This document shows, piece by piece, positions 19,152-28,666 of a stretch of DNA of 64,000 nucleotides. Source of the DNA: Sphingobacteriales bacterium (GTDB lineage Bacteria; Bacteroidota; Bacteroidia; Chitinophagales; UBA2359); contig JADJTG010000013.1 of NCBI GenBank assembly GCA_016711285.1, forward strand, positions 660,001 to 724,000. Reading direction: 5' to 3'. Every line of letters starts with the position of its first letter. The stretch's first letter is position 1. The position numbers and the translations under genes were made by a program. Below the pieces are notes generated by a model that had not been told where the DNA came from, did no database searches, and was given only the letters and a program-made list of their open reading frames with translations.

Positions 19152-19933
19152 ATGCAACTCATAGATACCCACACCCATTTATTCAGCGAGCAGTTTTCAG
19201 AAAACGCCACCACCATACAAGCCGTGCTACAACGTGCCACAGAAGCGGGCGTATCGCATTGTTTTTTGCCCAATGTAGATAGCGGCACACTCGACGCTGA
19301 ACCGCCTCGCCGATGAATTTCCGCAAATATGCCTGCCGATGATAGGTTTGCACCCTGCTCCGTGAAAGAAAACTGGAAAGAGGAATTAGCACTCATTGAA
19401 AATGAACTCAAAACGGGTGTGCGCCGCTATTGGGGTATCGGCGAAACGGGCATTGATTTATATTGGGACACTACTTTTTTTGCCCAGCAACAAATCGCTT
19501 TACACCAACAGGCGGAGTGGGCAAAAACCTACCATTTACCTTTGATTTTGCACACACGCTCTGCCTTCAACGAAACCTTTTCGCTGATTAAGGAACACGC
19601 CGACAGCCATCTAAGCGGTATTTTCCATTGTTTTGTTGATGATGTAGCCGCCGCCGAGCAGATATTATCTTTGGGCAACTTTTATCTGGGCATCGGCGGT
19701 GTGCTCACTTTCAAAAACAGCGGCTTGGCAGAAACACTCTACATTTGCCCTTAGAAGCGATGGTACTCGAAACCGACTCGCCATATTTAGCTCCGGTGCC
19801 GTATCGCGGCAAGCGCAACGAATCTGCATATATACGCTTGGTAGCCGAAAAATTAGCACAAATAAAAGGCGTGAGCGTAGAAGAAGTCGCACATATTACC
19901 ACTCAAAATGCCCGAAAATTATTTGGTCTTTAA
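19152..19933 (+). CDS. TatD-family metal-dependent DNase (frameshifted)
   Basis: It starts MQLIDTHTHLFSEQF with the metal-binding H-x-H, followed in other frames by WGIGETGIDLYWD (metal-binding Glu), LPLILHTRSAFNET, LSGIFHCFV, LGIGGVLTFKN and VLETDSPYLAPVPYRGKRNE (final catalytic Asp). Those motifs in that order define TatD hydrolases of about 260 residues. The frame changes near 19300, 19355 and 19735. TatD enzymes are 3'-5' exonucleases acting on single-stranded DNA or RNA and are linked to repair and DNA quality control. Ends in RKLFGL. Confidence 0.88.
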
Positions 19934-20132
19934 TCACTACTATACAGCAGCAGCAATACAAAATATGCAACAAAAATGTATAAAAAAATTAAACAATTCA
20001 GACAATTTTAGTCTTAATACAACATTTTGAAATTTTTTAATAGATTTTAACGTTATTACTAAAATAGTTTGATGTAACTTTATACAAGTATTAGTTGCAT
20101 TGATTTTTACAATCAAAACCTTATGCAATATC

Positions 20133-20634
20133 ATGTATAAAAAAAATATGTATATTTCTGTTTTCAGTACTTATTTCTTTAGGTACGATGTATATAATGG
20201 CAGCCGAATCGCCTAAAGATACCGATACTTTCTTTGAAAAATACGCTCACCAGCAAGGTTTCAGCACATCACATTACGAAGGAAATATCGCAAAAGTAAG
20301 CCAACAATATATTCAAGACCCCTCTATGCGGAGTTTTTTGTCGCAGGCTAAAAGCCTTGATGTATTGTCGTATAGTCGCAATAATACCAACCTCAACGGC
20401 GGGCAATTATTTGTAGAATTATTACAAACCCTCCGCGATGCCAATTATCAGCCTTTGCACAGCCGCCGCCAACACGGAAAAGTAATGGGCGTGTTGTATC
20501 GCTCCGTAAATGCCAACCATCAAGAATTAGTTATTGTGAATGCCGAATACGAAAATTTTAAATGCCTGCGCCTCATCGGAAGTTTTGACGCTTTGCGTTC
20601 TATTGCCCCCCAAAACCCGCGTATGGCGTTTTAA
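20133..20634 (+). CDS. DUF4252-like secreted protein (frameshift in signal peptide)
   Basis: The conserved part reads DTFFEKYAHQQGFSTSHYEG, LDVLSYSR, GGQLFVELLQTLRDANYQPL and GKVMGVLYRSV, the pattern of DUF4252 proteins, which are small secreted or lipid-anchored proteins of Bacteroidota. The longest frame starts at 20188 and would lack an export signal. One frame away, upstream bases encode ICIFLFSVLISLGTMYIMAA, a clear signal peptide. Shortening the run of eight A residues at 20139-20146 by one joins it to the ATG at 20133, giving MYKKICIFLFSV. I therefore place the start at 20133 with a homopolymer error. No function is established for the family. Upstream 19934-20132 is A+T-rich with nothing recognised. 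Confidence 0.65.
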
Positions 20635-20718
20635 TAGGATATTTTTATAAAATAACCTATTTTTCTTTCTTACCTGCGATAGTTTTTCTACTTTCACGCT
20701 GCTAAAACAGCACCTAAG

Positions 20719-22423
20719 ATGGCTGAAAAAGGAGAAAATTTACAACCGCAGGGCATTTTAGAGCCAGTATTGCCCAATATCAACGAATGGCCAATTCATA
20801 AACTCACACAAGAGTTAGACAACTTTATCCCACAATGGGTAGAAAATACCAAAAAGAGAATCATAGACAATGCGGTAAAATCTCAAATGCCTTTGGAGGA
20901 AATTATCGCCAAAGCCGCTTATTTGGAAACCATTCGTTTGCGCACCAAACCCTGGCGCATTGACCCGCCCGACGAAAAAGAATTTTGGCGTGATATTAAA
21001 GACCAATTGGCGGTAATTGCTCAAAAAAAAGCCGACATCAACGGCGTATCGCCCGAAACACAAGCCTTATTGCACAAAATCATCAGCCGCTACGCCGAAG
21101 AAATTGCCGGACACTTCAATCGTAGCACCTATCGTTTTGCGGCGCGGGCTTTGCCTGTGTTTTTCAACCGTTTGCTCAATGTAGCGGGTGCACGAAGCCT
21201 GCGGCGTATTTTCAACAACGACCTGCTCATTCAAGACAGCCTCCTGCTGCGCGGGCACATTGAAGAATTGCGCAATTTAACCACCAAAGGAACGGTAATT
21301 CTTACACCCACCCACCACAGCAATTTGGATTCTATTTTATTGGGTTGGGCAATACACGCCGTTGGTGTACCTGCCTTATTGTATGGTGCGGGGCTGAATT
21401 TGTTCAATGCACGCGGCTTTGATTATTTTATGAACCGGCTGGGAGCTTATAAAATTGACCGCCGCAAAAAGAACTCCCTCTATTTGGAAACCCTCAAAAT
21501 GTATTCGCGTATGACGATACAGCGCGGTTGCCACACTTTATTTTTTCCGGGTGGCACGCGCTCGCGCTCAGGGCAGTTGGAAAACGACCTCAAAATGGGT
21601 TTGCTCGGAACAGTATTTGATGCGCAGCGATTTAATTTGCAATATCCTGCCCCCGAAAAACCGCAAAAATTTTCGTAGTACCTTTGGTCATTTCGTATCA
21701 TTTTGTGTTGAAGCCGCTTCGCTAATAGACGAACACTTGCGCTCTGTGGGCAAAGAACGCTATTATCCGCCCAAAGACCACTTTCCGAGCATTGCCAAAA
21801 GTTTGCTTTTTTGTGTGGAAATTATTTTCGGCAAAGTCAAAAGTAGTGCTATCGTTTGGCAAGCCGATGGATTTGTTTGGAAATGATGTAGATGAAGCGG
21901 GCAACAGCATCGACCGCAACGGAAAAGAAGTGGAAATAAAAGAATACTTTATGAGCAACGGTCAAATTGCCGAGGATAATCAGCGCGATTCGGAATATAC
22001 CAAAATATTAGCCGACAAAATCGTAGAGCGTTTTTATAAAGAAAACCGCGTACTCACGAGCCACTTGCTTGCTTTTGCCATTTTTGAAATTTTGAAAAAA
22101 CGCCATCGCCGCTTGGATCTATTCGGCTTGTTGCGCTTGTCGGAAGAAGACACACTCATTCCCTACGAGCAATTTATAAAAGTAATGGAACGCTTGGTGG
22201 CAAAACTAAAAATAATGGCAGATGAAAAGAAATTAAAACTGAGCCACCCTTTTAATGAAAATATAGAATATATCGTACAACACGGCATAGAAAATATCGG
22301 TATTTATCATCGCAAAAAGTAGTGAACCGCAACAAAGATGGCGATATTTTTACCGAAGATATGAACCTGCTGTATTTTTATCACAACCGCTTGGAAGGCT
22401 ACGGCTTAGATGAGTGTGTGTAG
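20719..22423 (+). CDS. Glycerol-3-phosphate / 1-acylglycerol-3-phosphate acyltransferase (frameshifted)
   Basis: About 567 residues once three frames are joined (breaks near 21665, 21790-21880 and 22315). The catalytic H(x4)D box is THHSNLDSI near residue 200. It is followed by KIDRRKK and by the motif III equivalent FFPGGTRSRSG, where the usual Glu of FPEGTRSR is Gly. The C-terminal part (MSNGQIAEDNQRDSEYTKILADKIVERFYKENRVL) is helical and resembles PlsB-like enzymes rather than short PlsC. It transfers acyl groups to glycerol-3-phosphate or lysophosphatidate in phospholipid synthesis at the inner membrane. The gene for glycerol-3-phosphate dehydrogenase follows 57 nt downstream, which fits a shared lipid-precursor operon. 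Confidence 0.8.
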
Positions 22424-22480
22424 AGGCGCAATTTTTATCTTTTTTTCTTTGTGTTGTAATTAGTATTTTTATTAAAAAAT

Positions 22481-23551
22481 ATGCTATCCAATTCAATTAT
22501 AGGTGTGCTGGGGGCGGGCAGTTTTGGTACAGCCATCGCCAATATCTTGGCAGATAACCATCAGGTATTGATGTATGCACGCCGCCCCGAAGTAGTTGAT
22601 GCTATTCAGCATAAACGGCTGCACCGCAATCAAACAATTCATCCGCGTATTGAGGCTACTATCTCTGCTGAAGAAGTATGCCAACGCTGCACCCTCATTT
22701 ATGTAATGGTGGACTCGGGCGGCTTCCGTGAGCTTATCCGCCAGATAGACCCTTTTTTGCGCCCCTACCATGTACTGATTCACGGCACAAAAGGCTTGCA
22801 TGTGGTGCTACCCGACAACAACAACGATTGGACAAGTGCCGAAACTCTGTCGCGCAGCAATATCCGCACGATGAGCGAGGTGATTTTGGAAGAAAGCGAA
22901 GTATTGCGCATCGGCGCATTGTCGGGTCCTAATCTATCGGGCGAGCTGGCAGCACGGCAACCCGCCGCCACCGTCATCAGCAGCCGTTTTGATGAAGTGA
23001 TTGAATACGGAAAAAATACTTTGCGCAGCAATCGCTTCAGGGTATATGGCAGCCACGATGTGTTGGGCGTAGAGATGGCAGGCGTGCTGAAAAACATTTA
23101 TGCCATTGTATCGGGTATTTTGAGTGGTATGCAAATGGGCGAAAACAGCCGTGCTATGATTATGAGCAGGGGTTTGGGCGAAATGGTGCGTTTGGGGAGG
23201 GCATTGGGTTCAAAAACGAGTGCTTTTTATGGCATAGCGGGCATTGGCGATTTAATTGCCACCTGCTCCAGCAGCCGCAGCCGCAATTTTACGGTGGGCT
23301 ATCGCTTGTCGCAGGGCGAAACGCTACACCATATTTTGGAAACGATGGACGAAGTAGCGGAGGGCGTAAAAACGACCAAAATAGCTCACTGCCTGTCGCG
23401 GTATTATCATTTGGATTTGCCCATTATTGCCAATTTGCACGGTATTCTATACGAAAACTTGCCCATTCACGAAGCTTTCAATAATCTGATGCACCACGAA
23501 AATGATGTAGATGCAGATTTTTTGGTCAATGAAGAAGAAATGAAAGTATAA
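22481..23551 (+). CDS. gpsA: NAD(P)-dependent glycerol-3-phosphate dehydrogenase
   Basis: An intact 356-residue enzyme. The Rossmann loop is GVLGAGSFGTAIANIL near the N-terminus. Catalytic and substrate-binding segments follow: IHGTKGL, IGALSGPNLSGELA, VEMAGVLKNIYAIVSGILSGM (conserved Lys), and AGIGDLIATCSSSRSRNFTVGYRL. It reduces dihydroxyacetone phosphate to glycerol-3-phosphate, the backbone of phospholipids. It directly follows an acyltransferase that would use the product. Confidence 0.97.
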   Translation: MLSNSIIGVLGAGSFGTAIANILADNHQVLMYARRPEVVDAIQHKRLHRNQTIHPRIEATISAEEVCQRCTLIYVMVDSGGFRELIRQIDPFLRPYHVLIHGTKGLHVVLPDNNNDWTSAETLSRSNIRTMSEVILEESEVLRIGALSGPNLSGELAARQPAATVISSRFDEVIEYGKNTLRSNRFRVYGSHDVLGVEMAGVLKNIYAIVSGILSGMQMGENSRAMIMSRGLGEMVRLGRALGSKTSAFYGIAGIGDLIATCSSSRSRNFTVGYRLSQGETLHHILETMDEVAEGVKTTKIAHCLSRYYHLDLPIIANLHGILYENLPIHEAFNNLMHHENDVDADFLVNEEEMKV

Positions 23552-23756
23552 AAAAATTTTTCTAAAAAAATCATACTCTGCACAATATTTTAAAATCGGC
23601 AGCGTTAGAAGACTATTATTACATCAATTACATAAAAATATTCCCGTTCAGCCTATTGATAAAACAAGCTCTACACATTTTATAGATTTATTTTTTTCCC
23701 TGAATAAAAAATATCCTTTTTGCAAAAAAGCAAAAACAGGATTAAAACAAATAATT

Positions 23757-24674
23757 ATGGGACGCTTATTAAGATGGTATTGCTTGGCATTATTGGGAAT
23801 TTTTTCGCTGTTTTATTATTCTTTTGCACAAAATTATTCGCAAAATAATGCGGAACTCATTGCTTCGCTGAACGAAGTTTCTACTGATATTCCGCCTGCG
23901 CCGTTTTCGTTCAATTGGCGACATTTGGTGAGCATAGAAGAAGGCGGCTACCGCAAAAATATGCAACGCGGCGGTGTGCCTTTGCCACAGCCTTATATCC
24001 GCGAAGCAGACGTGCTGTGGAGCAAGCGCATTTGGCGCAGCATTGATACGCGCGCTGCCACCAACAAACGATTCAACAACGCCGACTATCCCTTTGCCGA
24101 ATTGATGTACGATTTGGTGATGCAACACCCCGAAGTGCGCATTTTTACCGATGATACTTTTACCGAAGCCGCTTCGCGCGAGCAATTACAAAACCGTTTT
24201 ACGGGATTTGATACGGTGGCGGTGTATAATTTTGCCACGCAGGAATACGACTGGAAGCCCATCGAGCGCAATTTGCAATGGAAAGATTTTGTGCAGTTTC
24301 GTTTGAAAGAAGATTGGGTATTTGAAAGCAAACATTCCAATTTAGATGTACGCATTATTGGCATTGCTCCTGTTCGCGAGGTGATTGACGAAACGGGTGT
24401 TATTCGCGGGCAGGAGGCTTTGTTTTGGGTGTATTATGATGACATTCGTCCTTTGCTGGCGCAATACGATGCTCCCAATCCCGATGGAGAAGAGAGTATA
24501 TTGAGCTGGGCTGATTTTTTGGATATGGGATATTTCGGCAGCCGTATTGTAAAAGAAGACAATGTATATGACCGCAATATCGCCGAATATGCCACGGGCA
24601 GAAATGCACTTGAAGAGTCGCACCGCATCAAACGCGAACTTTATGAGCGCGAACATAATCAATGGGAATATTAA
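23757..24674 (+). CDS. gldN: Gliding motility / type IX secretion protein GldN
   Basis: A 305-residue secreted protein with a signal peptide ending near YSFAQNYS. The conserved GldN/PorN core is visible: READVLWSKRIWRSIDTR, NADYPFAELMYDLV, WVFESKHSNLDVRIIGIAP and EALFWVYYDDIRPLLA. GldN forms, with GldK, the periplasmic ring of the type IX secretion system, which exports proteins with C-terminal sorting domains and supports gliding. In most Bacteroidota gldN closes a gldKLMN operon; here gpsA precedes it and no other gld gene is in the window. Upstream, 23711-23742 has an imperfect inverted repeat around a run of A residues. Confidence 0.9.
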   Translation: MGRLLRWYCLALLGIFSLFYYSFAQNYSQNNAELIASLNEVSTDIPPAPFSFNWRHLVSIEEGGYRKNMQRGGVPLPQPYIREADVLWSKRIWRSIDTRAATNKRFNNADYPFAELMYDLVMQHPEVRIFTDDTFTEAASREQLQNRFTGFDTVAVYNFATQEYDWKPIERNLQWKDFVQFRLKEDWVFESKHSNLDVRIIGIAPVREVIDETGVIRGQEALFWVYYDDIRPLLAQYDAPNPDGEESILSWADFLDMGYFGSRIVKEDNVYDRNIAEYATGRNALEESHRIKRELYEREHNQWEY

Positions 24675-24873
24675 GTGTAAAACCTGAATAGTCAGATGTG
24701 TTTTTTCTATAAAAAAGGTGAGTTTTTACTTGAGCAACAACCTGCAACATGAAGCCGATAAGTTGTAATATCCCTTATGAGATGTGAAAGAATAGTGAAG
24801 TGAAGTAGAGAATAAAAGACATAAGGAGTTCAACTTATTTTTGCTTTTTTGTTTTGGTATCTTGTTTTTGGAG

Positions 24874-24910
24874 CCGTCGTCAGGCAGTGATTGTCTGCGG
24901 CGGTTTTTTT
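24874..24910 (+). terminator. Rho-independent terminator before the lipoprotein gene
   Basis: CCGTCGTCAGGCA pairs with TGTCTGCGGCGG through a 5-nt loop, with G-T wobbles, and is followed by seven T residues. It lies about 200 nt after gldN. The remaining sequence from 24675 to 25032 is A+T-rich with no gene recognised, so a small RNA ending here cannot be excluded. Confidence 0.7.
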
Positions 24911-25032
24911 ATTTTTATGCCCTATTATTGAAGGCTCTTTTGTTAAATATTTGCAGTTTTTAGATTATTTTATGCACATTTGCGAAAGAATTATTCAACG
25001 TTTTTTATCCTAAAAAAGACACTTTTTGAATT

Positions 25033-25518
25033 ATGCGTTCTCTTATCTGTATTTTTCTTTTCGGTATATTGCTGTCGGCGGCGGGCTGCTCCAATGCCAA
25101 GCGCGCCCAACGGCTTGCGGCACATCACGAGCGCATCAGTCAGGCGGCGCAGGCAGCAAATTTGTCGCCCGAAGCCAAATTCGACACACTGGCGCAAAGT
25201 TTAGTAGCAGCTATGCACGAAGGCTTAAACATTGCCAACCCCGCGAAGGGCAAAAAATATGTATCCTCCTATTTTAAGCAAAATAAAGGTGATATGGTGC
25301 AGATATTGGAAGAGTTGGCAGTGTGGCAATTGGATATGAACGAAGTACAGCGTATGGGCTTTGGCTTGCGGCTCGTCACCAAACCCTACTCCGGCGATTT
25401 TGTGCGCCTCTTTCCCAAATTTTATCGCCGCTACCGCCAAGTGAGTTTTATGAACGATTTTGGAAAAAAACTCAAAAGCACCATTTTCAATAATGGGACT
25501 TTTAAGATAGATTTTTAA
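25033..25518 (+). CDS. Small lipoprotein of unknown function
   Basis: 161 residues with a lipoprotein signal (MRSLICIFLFGILLSAAGC; the Cys after SAAG is the lipid-anchor site). The mature part is helical and basic (NAKRAQRLAAHHERISQAAQAAN, later KGKKYVSSYFKQNKGDMVQI, FPKFYRRYRQV). I do not recognise a family. Placement behind a terminator suggests its own promoter; CACATTTG about 50 nt upstream is close to the -7 consensus. It converges on menD with only 11 nt between stops. Confidence 0.75.
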   Translation: MRSLICIFLFGILLSAAGCSNAKRAQRLAAHHERISQAAQAANLSPEAKFDTLAQSLVAAMHEGLNIANPAKGKKYVSSYFKQNKGDMVQILEELAVWQLDMNEVQRMGFGLRLVTKPYSGDFVRLFPKFYRRYRQVSFMNDFGKKLKSTIFNNGTFKIDF

Positions 25519-25529
25519 AAAACATTTTT

Positions 25530-27248
25530 TTACTGAAAACAGCGAAAATAATTGCGCAATACTTCAGCACTCAATGCTTTATCACTTTTTATTTCCAAAA
25601 TTTTTGCCCTGTCGGATTTTCCAAAAAACGAAGGCAAAGCCTGCTTTAATTGTTTTTCGTTGCTGCAAGCGGCATATTCCAAATGATACAACTGCGCCAA
25701 AGGTTCGGCATTGAGGTGGTGGGGCGTGTCAAAATAGCGTTGTAATTCGGTGGGCGGCAATTGGTCGGGACCCGGAATAATACGAAAAATACTGCCGCCG
25801 CCGTTATTGATGAGGATAATGCGCAAATTGGGTGATAATTCCTCGTTCCAAAGGGCGTTGCTGTCGTAAAAAAAAGCCAAATCTCCGGTTATCAGCACGG
25901 TGAGCCGCGCTTGCGTATCAGCAATGGCAGCCCCTGCCGCCGTAGAAGTAGTGCCATCAATACCGCCCACGCCGCGATTGCCGTAAGCGATTTGCCGACC
26001 CCGCAATCCGAAAATATTGGAATAGCGCACCGGCGTACTGTTGCCGAGTTGGAGCAGCGCATTTTTGGGCAGGTATTGCCACAAAACATCAAAAATTTTC
26101 AAATCACAAAAAGGGATTTGTTTTAAATATTGCTGCTGCCGGAGGCGGTGGCGATGGTTGATATGCTGAAAAAAATGATAATAGGGCTGTGCGGCATCAG
26201 TGCGGGAAATTTTTTTAGAGCCTTCTAATATAAAAGAAAAAAACGCCTGTGGCGGCACTGCCACAATTTGTGTGAGCAACTGAAAAGTATCGTGATGGGC
26301 GGCGTTTTCGTGGAGCAGGATATGGTGTTTGGGGGGGTGCTTGCGCAAAAACTGTTTTATTTTTTTAGATACAATCATTCCGCCGAAAGATACCAACAAA
26401 TCGGGCTGCAAATATTGTTGTTGCTGCTCATTGCAGCCATCAATGAGGCGGTCGGTATTGCTAAAAAAAGCATCATCATTCAAATTGGAAGTGCTTTCGC
26501 AGAGCAGCACCATATCTTCGCGGCGTTGCAGGGTGCGTAATAATCTGAGCAGGCGGGCATCGGGCGGCAGCAGTCCGGCGAGGAGCATTTTTTTTGGGCT
26601 GTTGTGCCACAAATCCCACAAATAAGCGTGCTGCGGAAAGCGCAACACCCGCTCGCCGCCCTCCAAATCAATGCGTTTGGGGATATAATTATCGGTGGAG
26701 GTGTCGGTTTCGTCATACAGCGGCTCGCGCAAAGGCACATTGATATGCACCGGTGCCGCCGTAGGATACAGCGACACATTGAGTGCTTCATTGACCAGGC
26801 GGCAGGCATACCACAAATCATCGGCTTGCGGGGGAGAGTGGTGGGGCAGCTGAAAACTTTTTCTTATATAGTTGGCATATACTCCCACTTGGCGAATACT
26901 CTGCATATCGGCTTGGTCTATCCACTCCGCAGGTCGGTCGGCGGTAAGCACGAGCAAAGGCACTTCCTGATAGAAGGCTTCGGCGAGGGCTGGCGCATAA
27001 TTGAGGGTGGCAGTGCCGGAGGTGCAAATGAGTGCGACAGGTTGGCGGGTTTGCTGTGCGATACCCAAGGCATAAAAAGCGGCGCAGCGTTCATCAACGA
27101 TGACGTGGCACTGAATGTGCGGGTGGCGGTGAAAAGCCATCACTAAGGGGGCGCAGCGCGAGCCGGGCGAAAACACCGCGTGCCGCATACCTTTGTCGGC
27201 GCAAATGTCGGCTAAATAGCGCACATAGCGATGGTCGGTGTTTTTCAT
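25530..27248 (-). CDS. menD: SEPHCHC synthase MenD (menaquinone biosynthesis)
   Basis: About 572 residues. It shows the thiamine-diphosphate enzyme layout: N-terminal Pyr domain with HAVFSPGSRCAPLVMAF, VIVDERCAAFYALGIA (catalytic Glu) and CTSGTATLNYAPALAEAFYQ; a middle domain; and a C-terminal PP domain with GNRGVGGIDGTTSTAAG and ILINNGGGSIF. MenD joins isochorismate and 2-oxoglutarate in the second committed step of menaquinone synthesis. Menaquinone is the usual quinone of Bacteroidota. The start at 27248 (MKNTDHRYVRYLADICADKG) is chosen over an in-frame ATG 33 nt upstream because it matches the family N-terminus. No other men gene is adjacent. Confidence 0.95.
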   Translation of the reverse strand: MKNTDHRYVRYLADICADKGMRHAVFSPGSRCAPLVMAFHRHPHIQCHVIVDERCAAFYALGIAQQTRQPVALICTSGTATLNYAPALAEAFYQEVPLLVLTADRPAEWIDQADMQSIRQVGVYANYIRKSFQLPHHSPPQADDLWYACRLVNEALNVSLYPTAAPVHINVPLREPLYDETDTSTDNYIPKRIDLEGGERVLRFPQHAYLWDLWHNSPKKMLLAGLLPPDARLLRLLRTLQRREDMVLLCESTSNLNDDAFFSNTDRLIDGCNEQQQQYLQPDLLVSFGGMIVSKKIKQFLRKHPPKHHILLHENAAHHDTFQLLTQIVAVPPQAFFSFILEGSKKISRTDAAQPYYHFFQHINHRHRLRQQQYLKQIPFCDLKIFDVLWQYLPKNALLQLGNSTPVRYSNIFGLRGRQIAYGNRGVGGIDGTTSTAAGAAIADTQARLTVLITGDLAFFYDSNALWNEELSPNLRIILINNGGGSIFRIIPGPDQLPPTELQRYFDTPHHLNAEPLAQLYHLEYAACSNEKQLKQALPSFFGKSDRAKILEIKSDKALSAEVLRNYFRCFQ

Positions 27249-27278
27249 TGGAAATGTTTTGTATAAAGTAAGCGGGGG

Positions 27279-27286
27279 CAAAAATA
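27279..27286 (-). promoter_or_regulatory. -7 element for menD
   Basis: TATTTTTG on the minus strand, 31 nt upstream of the chosen menD start. It overlaps the alternative upstream ATG at 27281, which supports the shorter start. Confidence 0.45.
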
Positions 27287-27323
27287 AAATGGTTGTTGGT
27301 TTTCTATCTGTCCTTTAAAATTA

Positions 27324-28382
27324 CTAAATATTACAATTCAACCTCTTTGCTTTTGATTCCATAAAGCCATTCTCCTTTGCCCATTGTTTTAGCAGTTCAA
27401 CTCTTGTTTTTGTTTTTTCGTCATTTGTCTCTTGCCCTAACGATTTTAAAAGCAATTCTCTATTTTTTAACCATTTGGTAAAACCTTCTCCTTCTATTAC
27501 TATTTTTTCCGAATTGATTATTTGCTCTTCAACTTGTTTTTCTGTCATATCTGGAAATGCACTTACTTCCTTAATTCTTTCCTGTGTTGCTTTGTCCGCT
27601 TGTGCTATAGCTTCTATGTCTGCTAAACAATTAGATGGTAAGATGGTTGCTATTCTATCAATCTGGTATTCTTCCAGATTTCCAAAACTTGGAATATCAA
27701 TTCCGAATTTTTTACTGTAGTCAAACCTAATTACAGAAATCGGATATTTTAATAAATGCAGCATGCTAACTAAAGAAATTATTTCAGCATAAGTATCCAG
27801 CCATTTTAGAATTAATTTCGGCTCAAATAGCTGTGAATTACTCTTGAACATTCCCATTTTGTTGGAATATTTTGCCCCTTTTGTATGAACATAATTGTGA
27901 AGATAACCAAGGTTTTTATGGACTGTTTCTAAATCGTGTTTTTCGTTAAATAATCGAATATTGTCATTTTGTTTTAGAATTTTCCAAATTATCTTTGCAT
28001 ATGGTGTGTCCGCTTCTTTCACGTCTTTGGATTGTAACCATTCTTTTACAGCATTATGTCCATCGTCATTAATGTTGAAGTAAACAGATAACATTCCTAA
28101 TTCTAAGCCACTTCTAAGTGAAACAAAAGCTTGTTTGTAAAGACCAAAGCATATTTGATTGAATGATACTTGAAGTTCTTCCCAAGAGTCGATAAATGGG
28201 AAATAGTGTCCAGACCAAAGGTTTTCAAGATTTTGAGGGATTATCATTCCAACTGTATGATAAATCCATCCTAATTCTTCAACACGTTTTTTAATTTCGG
28301 GGTTTTCCTCAAAATATTTTTCGGTCTGTCGATAAACCTCAATGCTTTTGTCTGGTTCGTATATGTATGTCCAAAATTTCAT
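27324..28382 (-). CDS. Unrecognised protein, possibly HEPN/DUF5677-like
   Basis: 352 intact residues, A+T-rich compared with menD and the helicase on either side. No signal peptide or membrane segment is evident. A helical core reads LYKQAFVSLRSGLELGMLSVYF, followed by NLGYLHNYVHTKG. The arrangement of a charged R..E helix and a later Y-L-x-x-Y-V-H segment recalls DUF5677 or HEPN-fold proteins, some of which are RNases in defence and toxin systems, but this is pattern resemblance only. The C-terminal 100 residues are highly charged (EKQVEEQIINSEK, ETNDEKTKTRVELLKQWAKENGF). Its isolated position and composition suggest recent acquisition. No partner gene of clear antitoxin type is next to it, apart from the very short ORF at 28476-28580. 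Confidence 0.6.
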   Translation of the reverse strand: MKFWTYIYEPDKSIEVYRQTEKYFEENPEIKKRVEELGWIYHTVGMIIPQNLENLWSGHYFPFIDSWEELQVSFNQICFGLYKQAFVSLRSGLELGMLSVYFNINDDGHNAVKEWLQSKDVKEADTPYAKIIWKILKQNDNIRLFNEKHDLETVHKNLGYLHNYVHTKGAKYSNKMGMFKSNSQLFEPKLILKWLDTYAEIISLVSMLHLLKYPISVIRFDYSKKFGIDIPSFGNLEEYQIDRIATILPSNCLADIEAIAQADKATQERIKEVSAFPDMTEKQVEEQIINSEKIVIEGEGFTKWLKNRELLLKSLGQETNDEKTKTRVELLKQWAKENGFMESKAKRLNCNI

Positions 28383-28475
28383 TATCAGTTGTCGGTATTT
28401 TTAGAATGAGGCATACCACCCGAAAAAGGTTTTCAGGTTTTCGGTATTATTTCTTTCCATAAAGATTTATCGCGC

Positions 28476-28580
28476 CTATGGCATTCCATTTTTAAATATA
28501 AGATTTTTTAAACGCTCTGAATCAAATTTATTTCTGTTTAGTTTGATGATAAATTCATCTTTAGTTTTTTCTATTATCAT
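28476..28580 (-). CDS. Very short ORF, possible antitoxin-like remnant
   Basis: 34 codons on the minus strand from ATG at 28580: MIIEKTKDEFIIKLNR then KFDSERLKNLIF. The EFIIKLNR strand followed by a short helix resembles N-termini of small ribbon-helix-helix antitoxins. It lies 93 nt upstream of the unrecognised 352-residue gene on the same strand. Could be noise. Confidence 0.25.
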   Translation of the reverse strand: MIIEKTKDEFIIKLNRNKFDSERLKNLIFKNGMP

Positions 28581-28666
28581 AATTTTTGCTTTTTATTCGC
28601 TATGAAGTTAAAAATAATCTTTTTGATAATAAGTTTGCTTTTTTTTGCAAAAAATAGTCGCTGCTA

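Noticed and set aside
20188..20634. Cytoplasmic DUF4252 protein starting at 20188
   Set aside because: A clear signal peptide lies one frame away directly upstream and is joined by one homopolymer base.
25530..27281. Upstream ATG at 27281 as menD start
   Set aside because: It adds residues without family support and overlaps a promoter -7 element.
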